Assembly (NCBI GenBank): GCA_945916625.1
Contig: CAMEGY010000020.1
Location: 1 to 9,935, forward strand
Reading direction: 5' to 3'
Length of the DNA stretch: 9,935 nucleotides
Source of the DNA: an uncultured Anaerococcus sp.
Lineage (GTDB): Bacteria > Bacillota_A > Clostridia > Tissierellales > Peptoniphilaceae
Position 1 is the stretch's first letter. Each line of letters opens with the position of its first letter. The position numbers and the translations under genes are program-made. Below are positions 1 to 6,909 of the stretch, piece by piece. The notes beneath the pieces were generated by a model that saw only the letters and a list, made by a program, of their open reading frames with translations, was not told the DNA's origin and ran no database searches.

Positions 1-36
1 AAGGACTGATACTTTAGTAAGAATTTTCTCTACCAT
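1..36 (-). CDS. Possible 5' end of a downstream gene (partial)
   Basis: An ATG at 36-34 overlaps the metK stop codon in a TAATG junction. It opens a frame that stays open to the window edge, reading [12 protein letters not shown] (12 codons). The same TAATG coupling occurs at 6501-6505 in this window, so it fits the local style of tightly packed genes. There is no strong ribosome binding site ahead of the ATG, only an A-rich stretch, so translation would depend on coupling to metK. Twelve residues are too few to name a family. The alternating hydrophobic pattern would suit the first strand of a folded domain, but nothing more can be said. It could also be a chance open frame. Confidence 0.4.
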   Translation of the reverse strand, partial: MVEKILTKVSVL

Positions 37-1205
37 TAGTACTTTTTAAGGTCCTTGACCTTATCAAGCGCTTCCCATGTAAAGTCCTCATCATCCCTAC
101 CAAAGTGGCCGTAAGCTGCGGTTTTTTTGTAGATTGGGCGTCTTAGGTCTAGTTTATCTATGATTGCGCCTGGTCTAAAGTCGAAGTTTTCTTCTATGAT
201 TTCTTTTAGTTTTTCGTCATCATATTTTCCTGTGCCGAAGCTTTCTACGAAAATTGCAAGTGGTCTTGCTACTCCAATTGCGTAGGATACTCCTATTTCA
301 AGTTTTTTGGCAAGGCCTGCTGCTACCATATTTTTCGCTGCGTATCTTGCCATGTAGGCTGCAGACCTGTCTACCTTTGTTGGGTCTTTACCAGAAAATG
401 CACCGCCACCAGCTTTTGAGTAGCCGCCGTAGGTGTCTACTATAATTTTTCTACCGGTTAGGCCAGAGTCTCCCTTTGGTCCACCTATTACGAATTTGCC
501 TGTTGGGTTTACGAATATTTTTGTCTTATCATCGATTAATTTTTCGTCTATGACTTCTTTGATAACTTTTTCTGTTATATCTTCTCTAATTTTTTCAAGA
601 CTTATGCCCTCTTCGTGTTGGGTTGACATTACTATTGAGTCGATTCTTACTAGGTCATCATCATCGTATTCTGCTGTCACGAGGCTTTTACCGTCAGGTC
701 TTAGGTAGTCTATTATGCCTTCTTTGCGAACTGTACTTAGTCTTTTTGCCAAATCTTGGGCAAGTTTGACTGACATAGGTAGGTAAGCCTTAGTTTCATC
801 ATCAGCATATCCGAAGACCATTCCCTGGTCTCCTGCTCCTATTTTGTCGTAGTCATCCTTACTTTCGTCATATTCGCTTGCCTTGTCTACTCCCTGGGCA
901 ATATCAGGTGATTGGCTGTTTATTGAGGTAAGTACTGCCACGTTTTCGTAGTCAAAACCAAGGCTAGGATCTATATAGCCAATTTCTTTTATAGTTTCTC
1001 TTACGATTTCTTCTATTGGTACATAGGTTTCTGTGGTCATTTCTCCTACTACAAGGACAAGTCCTGTGCTTGTTATACATTCTGCTGCTACTCTGGCATT
1101 TTTATCTTCTTTTAAGCAGGCATCCAGGATTGCATCTGAAATTTGATCACAAACCTTATCTGGATGGCCTTCTGTTACTGATTCACTGGTTATAAATTTA
1201 CGCAT
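36..1205 (-). CDS. metK: S-adenosylmethionine synthetase (methionine adenosyltransferase)
   Basis: MetK makes S-adenosylmethionine from methionine and ATP, releasing phosphate and pyrophosphate. It is a cytoplasmic tetramer and the cell's main source of methyl donor. The 389-residue product is family length. It starts with the typical [17 protein letters not shown], which holds the ATP-binding His14 and Asp16. The first signature [12 protein letters not shown] lies at 123-134, and the glycine-rich phosphate loop GGGAFSGKD at 267-275. A longer frame begins at a TTG at 1208. I chose the ATG at 1205 because GGAGG sits 6 bases ahead of it but only 3 ahead of the TTG, and because the protein then begins as the family does. 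The start overlaps the end of ispF by 8 bases, so there is no room for a SAM riboswitch leader. It is the last complete gene of the carD operon. Confidence 0.98.
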   Translation of the reverse strand: MRKFITSESVTEGHPDKVCDQISDAILDACLKEDKNARVAAECITSTGLVLVVGEMTTETYVPIEEIVRETIKEIGYIDPSLGFDYENVAVLTSINSQSPDIAQGVDKASEYDESKDDYDKIGAGDQGMVFGYADDETKAYLPMSVKLAQDLAKRLSTVRKEGIIDYLRPDGKSLVTAEYDDDDLVRIDSIVMSTQHEEGISLEKIREDITEKVIKEVIDEKLIDDKTKIFVNPTGKFVIGGPKGDSGLTGRKIIVDTYGGYSKAGGGAFSGKDPTKVDRSAAYMARYAAKNMVAAGLAKKLEIGVSYAIGVARPLAIFVESFGTGKYDDEKLKEIIEENFDFRPGAIIDKLDLRRPIYKKTAAYGHFGRDDEDFTWEALDKVKDLKKY

Positions 1206-1677
1206 CAATTTCCTCCAAATAAACTATCGCTCTTGCTTCTATACCTTCTCCTCTGCCTGTTGGACCAAGCTTTTCGCTTGTTGAGGCCTTGACTGAAACA
1301 TTTGTTGTATCAGTTTTAAGGTGATGGGCAAGTTTTTCTACTATTTTTTCTCTATGTGGGGCTATTTTTGGTCTTTCACAAATAATTACTGAGTCAATAT
1401 TTCCAATTTTATAGCCTCTTTCAAACATTTTTTCTACAACCCTATCTAAAAGATTTATCGAATAAATGTCTAAATACTCTGGATCTGTATCAGGAAATAA
1501 GTTTCCTATATCAGGAAGGGCAAGGGCACCAAGTATTGCATCCATGATAGCATGGGTCAAAACATCTGCGTCCGAATGACCCAATAGTCCTAGTTCGCTA
1601 TCAAATTCTATTCCTCCTAGGATTAGCTTTCTGTCCTTCACTAATTTATGGATATCATAACCTATCCCTACTCTCAT
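1198..1677 (-). CDS. ispF: 2-C-methyl-D-erythritol 2,4-cyclodiphosphate synthase
   Basis: IspF closes the cyclic diphosphate of 2-C-methyl-D-erythritol 2,4-cyclodiphosphate, releasing CMP, in the MEP route to isoprenoids. It works as a zinc-dependent homotrimer. The 159-residue length is normal. The metal ligands are visible as Asp8 and His10 in GYDIH and His42 in SDADVLTHA. The C-terminal [15 protein letters not shown] segment is the conserved CMP and trimer-interface region. AGGGGG lies about 5 bases before the ATG, and the ATG overlaps the ispD stop as ATGA (1674-1677), so the two are probably translationally coupled. Its 3' end contains the ribosome binding site and start of metK. IspD and IspF are separate proteins here and not the IspDF fusion found in some bacteria. 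Confidence 0.97.
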   Translation of the reverse strand: MRVGIGYDIHKLVKDRKLILGGIEFDSELGLLGHSDADVLTHAIMDAILGALALPDIGNLFPDTDPEYLDIYSINLLDRVVEKMFERGYKIGNIDSVIICERPKIAPHREKIVEKLAHHLKTDTTNVSVKASTSEKLGPTGRGEGIEARAIVYLEEIDA

Positions 1678-2375
1678 CTTTGCCCCCTTATATAGCCCAT
1701 TGCAAATATCATATCTTCTGCTGTTGTGATTTTTATGTTGGAATATTCCCCTTCTATTACCTTGACTGGCTCAGACCTATCAAAAAATTCAAAAAGCTGG
1801 CTATCGTCTGTAATCTTTGCTTCTGAGTTGAAATAATCTTCGTATAACTCTTTGACTAGCCTAGTATCAAAGGCTTGGGGAGTTTGGATATTGTAGACAT
1901 AGTCCCTATTTGGTGTGAAGTCTACCTCGCCTTTTTCATTTACTACTTTGATTGTATCCTTTGATTTGGTTGCTGTTATAGCTGCCTTATAGGAATCCAT
2001 CTCTTCTAATACCCTCAAAAAAAGATTCCTAGAGGCAAATGGTCTAACTCCGTCATGGCTTAAAACAAGCGCTGACTTAGGACTTAGGGCCATTAGGCCC
2101 TTGTAGGTAGATTCTTCTCGGCTTGCTCCACCTTCGACCATTTTTATTCTAGGATCTCTAAAAATAGAAATTATCTCGCTAGCAAGGGGCTTATCTTCCC
2201 CCCTTACTACCAAGATTATTTCATCAAATTCTTTTATACTTGTTATGGTTTCTAGGCTTATTTCTAGGATTTTCTTATTTCCTATTTCTAGATAAGGCTT
2301 GTTTATTTCTGTGCCCATCCTTGTGCCCGAACCTGCTGCAGTTACAACTGCTGATAAATACTTTCCTTTATACAT
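1674..2375 (-). CDS. ispD: 2-C-methyl-D-erythritol 4-phosphate cytidylyltransferase
   Basis: IspD transfers CMP from CTP to 2-C-methyl-D-erythritol 4-phosphate, giving CDP-ME in the MEP isoprenoid pathway. The 233-residue protein has the nucleotidyltransferase fold. The CTP-binding loop AAGSGTRMG is at 13-21, with the expected catalytic Arg19 and Lys26. HDGVRPF lies near the middle, and NRDYVYNIQTPQAF follows, matching the family's substrate loop. The start overlaps the upstream PIN/TRAM gene by 8 bases (2368-2375), and only a weak AAGG precedes it, so coupled translation is likely. The stop overlaps the ispF start by 4 bases. The neighbouring order PIN/TRAM-ispD-ispF is the one seen in Bacillus (yacL-ispD-ispF). 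Confidence 0.96.
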   Translation of the reverse strand: MYKGKYLSAVVTAAGSGTRMGTEINKPYLEIGNKKILEISLETITSIKEFDEIILVVRGEDKPLASEIISIFRDPRIKMVEGGASREESTYKGLMALSPKSALVLSHDGVRPFASRNLFLRVLEEMDSYKAAITATKSKDTIKVVNEKGEVDFTPNRDYVYNIQTPQAFDTRLVKELYEDYFNSEAKITDDSQLFEFFDRSEPVKVIEGEYSNIKITTAEDMIFAMGYIRGQR

Positions 2376-3471
2376 CTTCTGCCCTTACAAAGATCATTCT
2401 ACCGGCTGAGGTTTGAAGAACTGATGTGACCTTGGCCTTAATGGTTTGGTCTATAAGGTCTTGACCGTCTTCAACTACAACCATAGTTCCATCTTCTAGG
2501 TAGCCTACACCTTGGTTTTTGCCCTTACCTTTTTTGATTACTTCAATTTCCATCCTCTCGCCCGGTATTACAACAGGTTTGAGGGAATTGGCTAGGTCAT
2601 TAATATTTAGGATTGGTATCCCCTGGACATCTGCAACCTTATTTAAGTTGTAATCATTGGTAAAAACCTTGGCCCCAAGGTCCATGGCAAGCTTTAGGAG
2701 CTTGGCATCTACTTCCTTGATATTTTTATAATCCTTATTTAGGACTGTAAGCTTAATCTTATTAGAATCCTTGATTTGATTTATCACATCAAGCCCACGC
2801 CTTCCCCTTTCTCTTTTAAGATCATCTGAGGAGTCTGCTATGTGTTGGAGCTCTTCAAGGACAAATTCTGTCACTATAAGTTCTCCTTCAAGGAAATCTG
2901 TATTTATTATATCAAGAATCCTTCCGTCTATGATTACCGAAGTATCAAGGACTTTGGGACTTGCAGTTAGGTTTGTTCTATCAAAAAATGTATCTGATTT
3001 TTCTGTTTCACCTTCTTGCCTAGACCTAGTGAGTAGGGATATCAAATCGTCAGAATTTTTAAAGGCTAGTTTCCAACCTAGATAACCAAAACCGATATAT
3101 AATAAAATAGATAATAGCACAAAAAATGAATTTCCCATAAATGGTAGGGATAGTTTGGTTAGTGGGTTTGATACTAGGGTTGCTATCAAAAATCCTAAGA
3201 TTATACCTATGACACCTATGACTAGGTTAGCTGCAGGTAATTTGCCGATTTTTTTCTCAAACTTCGATAAACTTGTAGCTGCGTGTTTACTAATCGGATC
3301 AGTTGCAAAATAAAAAATTATTGCAAAAACTACTGATGCTATGACATTGGCCAATAGAAATAATTTGCCGCTGTTGGGTACAAACCCAAGGGCGGCATTT
3401 GCTATTCCGAAGGCCACTATGCCAAGAACAGCTCCGATTAGTATAAATACTAATCTGATTATTCTTTTCAT
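2368..3471 (-). CDS. Membrane-anchored PIN and TRAM domain protein (YacL type)
   Basis: The 367-residue protein matches Bacillus YacL in length and layout. Four hydrophobic segments lie at about 5-29, 37-57, 82-101 and 110-135, which would anchor it in the membrane. A PIN nuclease domain follows at about 173-295. The acidic metal-binding residues of such domains are visible as Asp176 in LDTS, Glu206/207, Asp255 and Asp273 in TNDYN. A TRAM RNA-binding domain ends the protein (about 300-365, with GYLEDGTMVVVEDG). PIN domains are usually single-strand-specific ribonucleases, so a membrane-tethered RNase is the natural inference, but substrate and role are not settled for this family. The start is supported by AAGGAG 5 bases before the ATG. 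It lies 24 bases after carD and overlaps ispD at its 3' end. All four acidic residues are present, so the nuclease looks intact. Confidence 0.93.
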   Translation of the reverse strand: MKRIIRLVFILIGAVLGIVAFGIANAALGFVPNSGKLFLLANVIASVVFAIIFYFATDPISKHAATSLSKFEKKIGKLPAANLVIGVIGIILGFLIATLVSNPLTKLSLPFMGNSFFVLLSILLYIGFGYLGWKLAFKNSDDLISLLTRSRQEGETEKSDTFFDRTNLTASPKVLDTSVIIDGRILDIINTDFLEGELIVTEFVLEELQHIADSSDDLKRERGRRGLDVINQIKDSNKIKLTVLNKDYKNIKEVDAKLLKLAMDLGAKVFTNDYNLNKVADVQGIPILNINDLANSLKPVVIPGERMEIEVIKKGKGKNQGVGYLEDGTMVVVEDGQDLIDQTIKAKVTSVLQTSAGRMIFVRAEDV

Positions 3472-3495
3472 AATTTCTCCTTCTATTAGATTGAG

Positions 3496-3975
3496 CTATA
3501 GCCCAATCGATTCATCTATCATTTTTTCTGCTTCTTCCTTATCTAGCGATCCTGCCATTACAAGCTCGCTTGCAAGGATTCTCCTTGCCCTATTAAGAAG
3601 CTTCTTTTCTGTTGTAGAAAGTCCTTTGTCAGAATCTAAGATGGCTAGGTTTCTAACCATTTTTGCTATTTCAAAGATGTCACCAGTCTTTAAAATATCT
3701 TGGTTATCCCTATATCTCTTTGTCCAATTCGAATTCATCTCTGTAGGTTTATCATCAAGGATTTCTAGGACTTGGTGGCCCTCTTCTTTCGTGATAATAA
3801 ATCTAATGTTTGCTTCTTTCATATTGTCTGCAGGTATTGATATATCCATCTCTCCTATAGGCATTTTGAGAATATAATATTCCTTTTCTTCGCCCATAAA
3901 ATCAATTTTTTCGATTGCATCAATAACTCCTGCTCCATGCATTGGGTAAACTATCTTATCGCCTACTTTAAACAT
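3496..3975 (-). CDS. carD: CarD/CdnL family transcriptional regulator
   Basis: CarD-type proteins bind the RNA polymerase beta subunit and stabilise the open promoter complex, commonly at rRNA and growth-related promoters. The N-terminal polymerase-interaction domain (about 1-65) begins with the typical FKVGDKIVYPMHGAGVI. The rest is a helical DNA-contacting domain with the conserved NWTKRYRDN. Trp84 is placed like the tryptophan that mycobacterial CarD inserts at the upstream edge of the bubble. Length (159 residues) is normal. The frame has two ATGs in a row. I chose the second (3975) because AGGAGG is 5 bases ahead of it but only 2 ahead of the first. It is the first gene of the operon with the PIN/TRAM protein, ispD, ispF and metK, and a good extended -10 promoter precedes it. 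Confidence 0.93.
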   Translation of the reverse strand: MFKVGDKIVYPMHGAGVIDAIEKIDFMGEEKEYYILKMPIGEMDISIPADNMKEANIRFIITKEEGHQVLEILDDKPTEMNSNWTKRYRDNQDILKTGDIFEIAKMVRNLAILDSDKGLSTTEKKLLNRARRILASELVMAGSLDKEEAEKMIDESIGL

Positions 3976-4000
3976 CATAACCTCCTAGGTTTCTACTTAT

Positions 4001-4011
4001 ATTATACCATA
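4001..4011 (-). promoter_or_regulatory. Extended -10 promoter of the carD operon
   Basis: On the minus strand the sequence reads TATGGTATAAT, a perfect TATAAT with the TRTGn extension that lets sigma-A type promoters work without a good -35. No convincing -35 hexamer is found at 16-18 bases. TTGTCT lies 22 bases upstream, which is too far. Transcription would start near 3994, giving a leader of about 20 bases before the carD start. It lies in the 86-base gap after the lipid kinase gene, and no strong terminator for that gene is seen there. Confidence 0.6.
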
Positions 4012-4064
4012 ATTTTGAGATTACGCTTAGACAATGATTCACTATATCACAATATCTAGATTAT

Positions 4065-4970
4065 TCAATCCAAAAGACCAGTTTTTATATTGACTCTCTG
4101 ACCGACTACTTCTATTCTACAATCTGTAGTTTTGCCTCCAAATTCTCCATCGAGAGACCAAGAGACATTTTTCTCAGTCTTTACCCTGATATTTTTGGCC
4201 TGTCTTTGGATTACCATGTCGGTTGATTCTCCAGTGCTTAAGGAATGGATAATTTTATTAAGGTCAGCCAAGGATTCTGGTTTTTTTATCAAGGTCACTT
4301 CAAAAAGCCCATCTGTAAGCCCAGCTCTTCCATCAAATAGATTGAAACCACCGACAGATACGGAGTTAGATGCCATAAAATGGATAAACTCACCGTTTAC
4401 CATCTCATCATCAAATTCGATTTCAGCCGTGTAAGACTCCATAGACTGGATTGGCAAAAGCTTTTTGATGCCCTCAACAATATAGGCTGAACGACCGATT
4501 ATGTTTTTAACATCTTGGTCAGTTGAAAAACTAATATCAGAAAGAGCTCCGAAGGCTGCTACATAGACGAAGTATTTTTCGTCAATCTTACCCACATCTA
4601 TCCTTTTGATATTTCCCCTAACAGCTGTTTTTGTAGCCTTTTCTATGTCAGGAGATATGTTTATAGTTTTAGCAAAATCGTTGGTAGATCCTGTCGGTAT
4701 ATAGGAAATAACAGGGTCAATATCTGCCTTCAAGGCACCTGATACTGCCTCATCTAGGGTCCCATCGCCTCCAGATATTAGGATATTATCGAAATCTTTA
4801 CCATATTTTGCGACAATTTCCCTGCAGTCTCCAGACTCTTGTGTAGCGTAGATTGTAGGAAATATGCCCTTTGAAGATAGGTATTCAATTATCCATGACA
4901 ATTTGTCAGATATGGCCCTTTGGCCAGAGTTTGGATTGTAAATAAATAATAGTTTTTCCATACTTTTCAT
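4065..4970 (-). CDS. Diacylglycerol/lipid kinase, YegS/BmrU/DgkB family
   Basis: This is a soluble lipid kinase of the LCB5/YegS family. Its Gram-positive member DgkB phosphorylates diacylglycerol to phosphatidic acid, recycling the by-product of lipoteichoic acid synthesis. The 301-residue protein has YNPNSG at 11-16, the nucleotide-binding SGGDGTLDE at 66-74, PTGSTNDFA at 92-100, DGLFEV at 220-225 and the C-terminal LDGE at 273-276, the usual order of family motifs. The substrate cannot be fixed from sequence, as relatives also act on other lipids. A second in-frame ATG at 4961 (MEKLLFIYNPNSG) is equally plausible as start, since neither has a strong ribosome binding site. It lies 63 bases after the lipoprotein gene, so it may be the end of that operon or have its own weak promoter. 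Confidence 0.92.
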   Translation of the reverse strand: MKSMEKLLFIYNPNSGQRAISDKLSWIIEYLSSKGIFPTIYATQESGDCREIVAKYGKDFDNILISGGDGTLDEAVSGALKADIDPVISYIPTGSTNDFAKTINISPDIEKATKTAVRGNIKRIDVGKIDEKYFVYVAAFGALSDISFSTDQDVKNIIGRSAYIVEGIKKLLPIQSMESYTAEIEFDDEMVNGEFIHFMASNSVSVGGFNLFDGRAGLTDGLFEVTLIKKPESLADLNKIIHSLSTGESTDMVIQRQAKNIRVKTEKNVSWSLDGEFGGKTTDCRIEVVGQRVNIKTGLLD

Positions 4971-4981
4971 TCTTTCTATAA

Positions 4982-4995
4982 TATTTTACAAAATA
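4982..4995. repeat. AT-rich inverted repeat before the lipid kinase gene
   Basis: TATTTT and AAAATA arms of 6 bp face each other around a 2-base centre. The centre is too small for an RNA hairpin, so if functional it would be a DNA-level site. It lies 12 bases before the lipid kinase start and touches a possible TATTAT -10 box on the minus strand. In DNA this AT-rich such a repeat can easily arise by chance. Confidence 0.25.
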
Positions 4996-5033
4996 CCAGC
5001 TTAAATTTAGGTTATGATTGTATTTGGCTTTAC

Positions 5034-5669
5034 TTATTGGTTTTGGCTAAAAACCTCTCCATCAGTTTTATTATAAATTATAAAACCCGATGTCTTTTCC
5101 CCATCAGGAGAGCCTTTCTTTGCTATTTCAATTAATCTATCGTCTTTTTCTAGACTACTTATAGGGCAACCTGGCCTGTAGAGAATGTACTGAGATTCAG
5201 GATCAAGACCTAAGGCAAAGTCCACATGGTAGTAGATATCATCATAGGCACCCTCCTCGCTTTTTATCTTGTAGTCGTAGAGATCTACTTGGTAGCAGTA
5301 GTCATCTAGAGCCTTTTCTATCTTAAATTTCCCCTCAAAGATCGAAGTATGAATCTCTTCTGCATGGTAATATATTTGAGCTTTTCCTGTAAGGCCATAG
5401 TCCCTACCATCTGCAGCGATTTTTCCAAAATAATCGCCCCTAAAGGCTCCATCCTTTTCAAAAACAATTTTTGTCTGGCCAGTATCCTCACCATAGGTCC
5501 TTATAAGAGTCTGGCCCCAAAGTTTTTCATAAAAAATCTCTGCTATTTGCTCAAAATCAGGCTTTTTTTCTTCTATTTTTGTTTGTTGATTTAGATTATT
5601 AACATCTCCACTTGTCTTTGTGCAAGACGTTAAAAATACAAGAGCAAAGATTAGAATTAATCTTATCAT
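5034..5669 (-). CDS. Predicted lipoprotein of unknown function
   Basis: The 211-residue protein starts MIRLILIFALVFLTSC. This is a short signal peptide ending in a lipobox (LTSC), so Cys16 should be lipidated and the mature protein held on the outer face of the cytoplasmic membrane. Next come a charged linker (about 17-37) and then a domain rich in Tyr, Asp and Gly with no motif that I recognise. Its alternating hydrophobic and polar residues suggest a beta-rich fold. Two cysteines lie in it, in the contexts DYCYQVD and RPGCPIS. Its start overlaps the stop of the DUF4256 gene as ATGA (5666-5669), and no good ribosome binding site is present, so it is probably translated by coupling. The function is unknown, and the operon context gives no firm hint. 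Confidence 0.85.
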   Translation of the reverse strand: MIRLILIFALVFLTSCTKTSGDVNNLNQQTKIEEKKPDFEQIAEIFYEKLWGQTLIRTYGEDTGQTKIVFEKDGAFRGDYFGKIAADGRDYGLTGKAQIYYHAEEIHTSIFEGKFKIEKALDDYCYQVDLYDYKIKSEEGAYDDIYYHVDFALGLDPESQYILYRPGCPISSLEKDDRLIEIAKKGSPDGEKTSGFIIYNKTDGEVFSQNQ

Positions 5670-6205
5670 ATTTTGGTATAGGCCCTAAATCCTCTCGATT
5701 TGTAGTAAGAATCCGCTCCATTATGATAAATAAATACCCTATTATATTTTTTTGAAGCAAAAAGAGCTCCCCCTACATTTCTAATGTCTTCTGGCGTCTT
5801 AATCCAAGAAGAAGACTTAGTATCAATATCAGCAATTTCACTAAGAGCTAGGTATTCTTCTTCATCTAAGAGTCTTAGGCCCATTTTTTCGATTTCTTCT
5901 TCTACTGAAGAAGCTGGCGGATTTTCTTTGCGACCTAGTCGAGCTTTTTTGTCATAGCAAAGGCTTCTCCTAGCCTTTGGACTTTCCTTAGCCAAGTCTA
6001 CATATACAAGACCCTTAAAAACATCCAAATCAACCAAGTCCGGCTCACCGCCTGTTTCTTCCATAGCAAAGATTTTATCGTATAGGTCTTTGCTGTTTAG
6101 GATATAGGATTTGACAAGGTCCCATTTGATAGTTGGGTGCCTATCCATATTGGCTTTAAATCTCTTTTCTAAGGTCTCTATGAATTTTTGGTCAATTCTT
6201 TCCAC
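5666..6205 (-). CDS. DUF4256 family protein
   Basis: I recognise the 179-residue protein as a DUF4256 member from its layout. An N-terminal helix resembles LLxTLxxRFxxNMxRH. It is followed by EETGGEPDLV (49-58), ESPKARRSLCYD (74-85) and the C-terminal run SSSWIKTPEDIRNVGGALF through IYHNGADSYYKSRGFR (about 131-174). The family is widespread in bacteria and, to my knowledge, has no assigned function. The conserved acidic, Arg, His and Tyr residues would suit an enzyme, but that is inference. The start is GTG, not ATG: AAGGAG lies 6 bases ahead, and the protein begins as the family does. One base separates it from the stop of the upstream gene, whose last codons carry its ribosome binding site. 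It overlaps the lipoprotein gene by 4 bases. Confidence 0.9.
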   Translation of the reverse strand: MERIDQKFIETLEKRFKANMDRHPTIKWDLVKSYILNSKDLYDKIFAMEETGGEPDLVDLDVFKGLVYVDLAKESPKARRSLCYDKKARLGRKENPPASSVEEEIEKMGLRLLDEEEYLALSEIADIDTKSSSWIKTPEDIRNVGGALFASKKYNRVFIYHNGADSYYKSRGFRAYTKI

Positions 6206-6206
6206 T

Positions 6207-6503
6207 TTAATCTCCTTTTAATTTTTCTATCAAGTGCCTAAAGCTTTGTAAAGGTGCATAAGTAATCATACGGGGACCCATGTATTTCATGACTTTTTTG
6301 ATCCTTGCCCTATGAATTTCATCATAACAATGGATCTTACAAGATGAGCAAAAAGGCTTATTATCTCCATGTGGACACAAATTTAGCTTTTTTTCTACAT
6401 AGGCTAGGAGGTCTTCTTTTTCATAAAGCTCATCTGTGTGTTTTTCATAATATTTTTCTATCATGACCCTTACGAGAGACAATCCCCTATCATCTTGTTT
6501 CAT
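6207..6503 (-). CDS. Nitrous oxide-stimulated promoter family protein (short cysteine protein)
   Basis: The 98-residue protein matches the family named after a nitrous oxide-stimulated promoter. The conserved core CPHGDNKPFCSSCKIHCY (43-60) holds Cys43, Cys52, Cys55 and Cys59. The family's KVMKYMGPRMI and RHLIE stretches follow at about 70-93. Four clustered cysteines plus His58 could hold zinc or an iron-sulfur cluster, and the biochemical role is unknown. As I recall the family, members usually carry a second cysteine/histidine group nearer the N-terminus. Here that region (about 17-40) reads as charged helix without cysteine. The ATG overlaps the previous stop by one base (TAATG), suggesting coupled translation. 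There is no strong ribosome binding site of its own. Confidence 0.85.
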   Translation of the reverse strand: MKQDDRGLSLVRVMIEKYYEKHTDELYEKEDLLAYVEKKLNLCPHGDNKPFCSSCKIHCYDEIHRARIKKVMKYMGPRMITYAPLQSFRHLIEKLKGD

Positions 6504-6793
6504 TATGAATTCTTTTCGTCTTCAGCAAGCTTCTTTAGGGCGTCTAAATCCTCGATATTATCGATTCCTACTTCTTTCAATAAGGCCTTGATTGCTTCTG
6601 TAGATTCGTTAAGCTCGCTTTCTAGGTCCATAGCCTCACGCTTTAGGTCCTCTTCTTCTCTTTTTTTAGATTTTTTAGGCTCATCCACATAATAAACCTT
6701 GCCGGTTTTGGGGTCAAAACCTACTGTTCCTGATGTATTGTCATTGATATCTATATCGTTTCTATCTTTGTTGTCATTTCTTGATTCTAGCAT
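6503..6793 (-). CDS. Small charged hypothetical protein
   Basis: I do not recognise a family for this 96-residue protein. It has three parts: an Asn/Asp-rich, probably disordered N-terminus (1-20), a short ordered-looking stretch GFDPKTGKVYYVDEP (25-39), and a highly charged Lys/Glu helix likely to form a coiled coil (about 40-95). It has no signal peptide, membrane segment or cysteine. It is a real gene on good grounds: AAGGAG lies 5 bases before the ATG, a promoter-like sequence lies just upstream, and the next gene is joined by a TAATG overlap. It is the first gene of the operon that follows the uvrA terminator. It may act as a small partner or adaptor protein, but that is a guess from composition. 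Confidence 0.75.
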   Translation of the reverse strand: MLESRNDNKDRNDIDINDNTSGTVGFDPKTGKVYYVDEPKKSKKREEEDLKREAMDLESELNESTEAIKALLKEVGIDNIEDLDALKKLAEDEKNS

Positions 6794-6822
6794 AAACTCT
6801 CCTTAATTCTTTATATAATACT

Positions 6823-6851
6823 ATTTTATCATTTTTTGCCTATAAATTAAA
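6823..6851 (-). promoter_or_regulatory. Candidate promoter for the five-gene operon
   Basis: On the minus strand TGATAAAAT gives a TGn-extended -10 (6823-6831), with a weak TTTAAT -35 (6846-6851) at 17 bases. A TATTAT at 6815-6820 is an alternative -10. Transcription would begin near 6816, about 25 bases before the first start codon. The position is right, just beyond the uvrA terminator and ahead of the first gene, but the DNA is AT-rich and chance matches are common. Confidence 0.4.
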
Positions 6852-6874
6852 GCTTTCTATTATTCTATTTATAG

Positions 6875-6899
6875 GAAAATCGCCCCAAAGTGGGACGAT
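6875..6899 (-). terminator. Intrinsic terminator of uvrA
   Basis: On the minus strand ATCGTCCC and GGGGCGAT form an 8-bp stem with one T-G wobble around an ACTTT loop, followed by TTTT. It begins 10 bases after the uvrA stop codon. It separates uvrA from the next operon and is the only clear intrinsic terminator in the window. Confidence 0.82.
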
Positions 6900-6909
6900 C
6901 TATTTCTTC

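Noticed and set aside
1206..1330. Search for a SAM riboswitch ahead of metK
   Set aside because: The whole stretch is ispF coding sequence, and metK begins inside it. No S-box leader can fit.
3341..3877. A 178-codon plus-strand open frame opposite carD and the PIN/TRAM gene
   Set aside because: It spans two solid minus-strand genes and the gap between them. Its hydrophobic, serine-rich product is typical of antisense frames in AT-rich DNA.
3979..4064. Terminator after the lipid kinase gene
   Set aside because: Only 4-bp AT-rich stems such as GATT/AATC are found, with no T run after them. Readthrough into carD remains possible.
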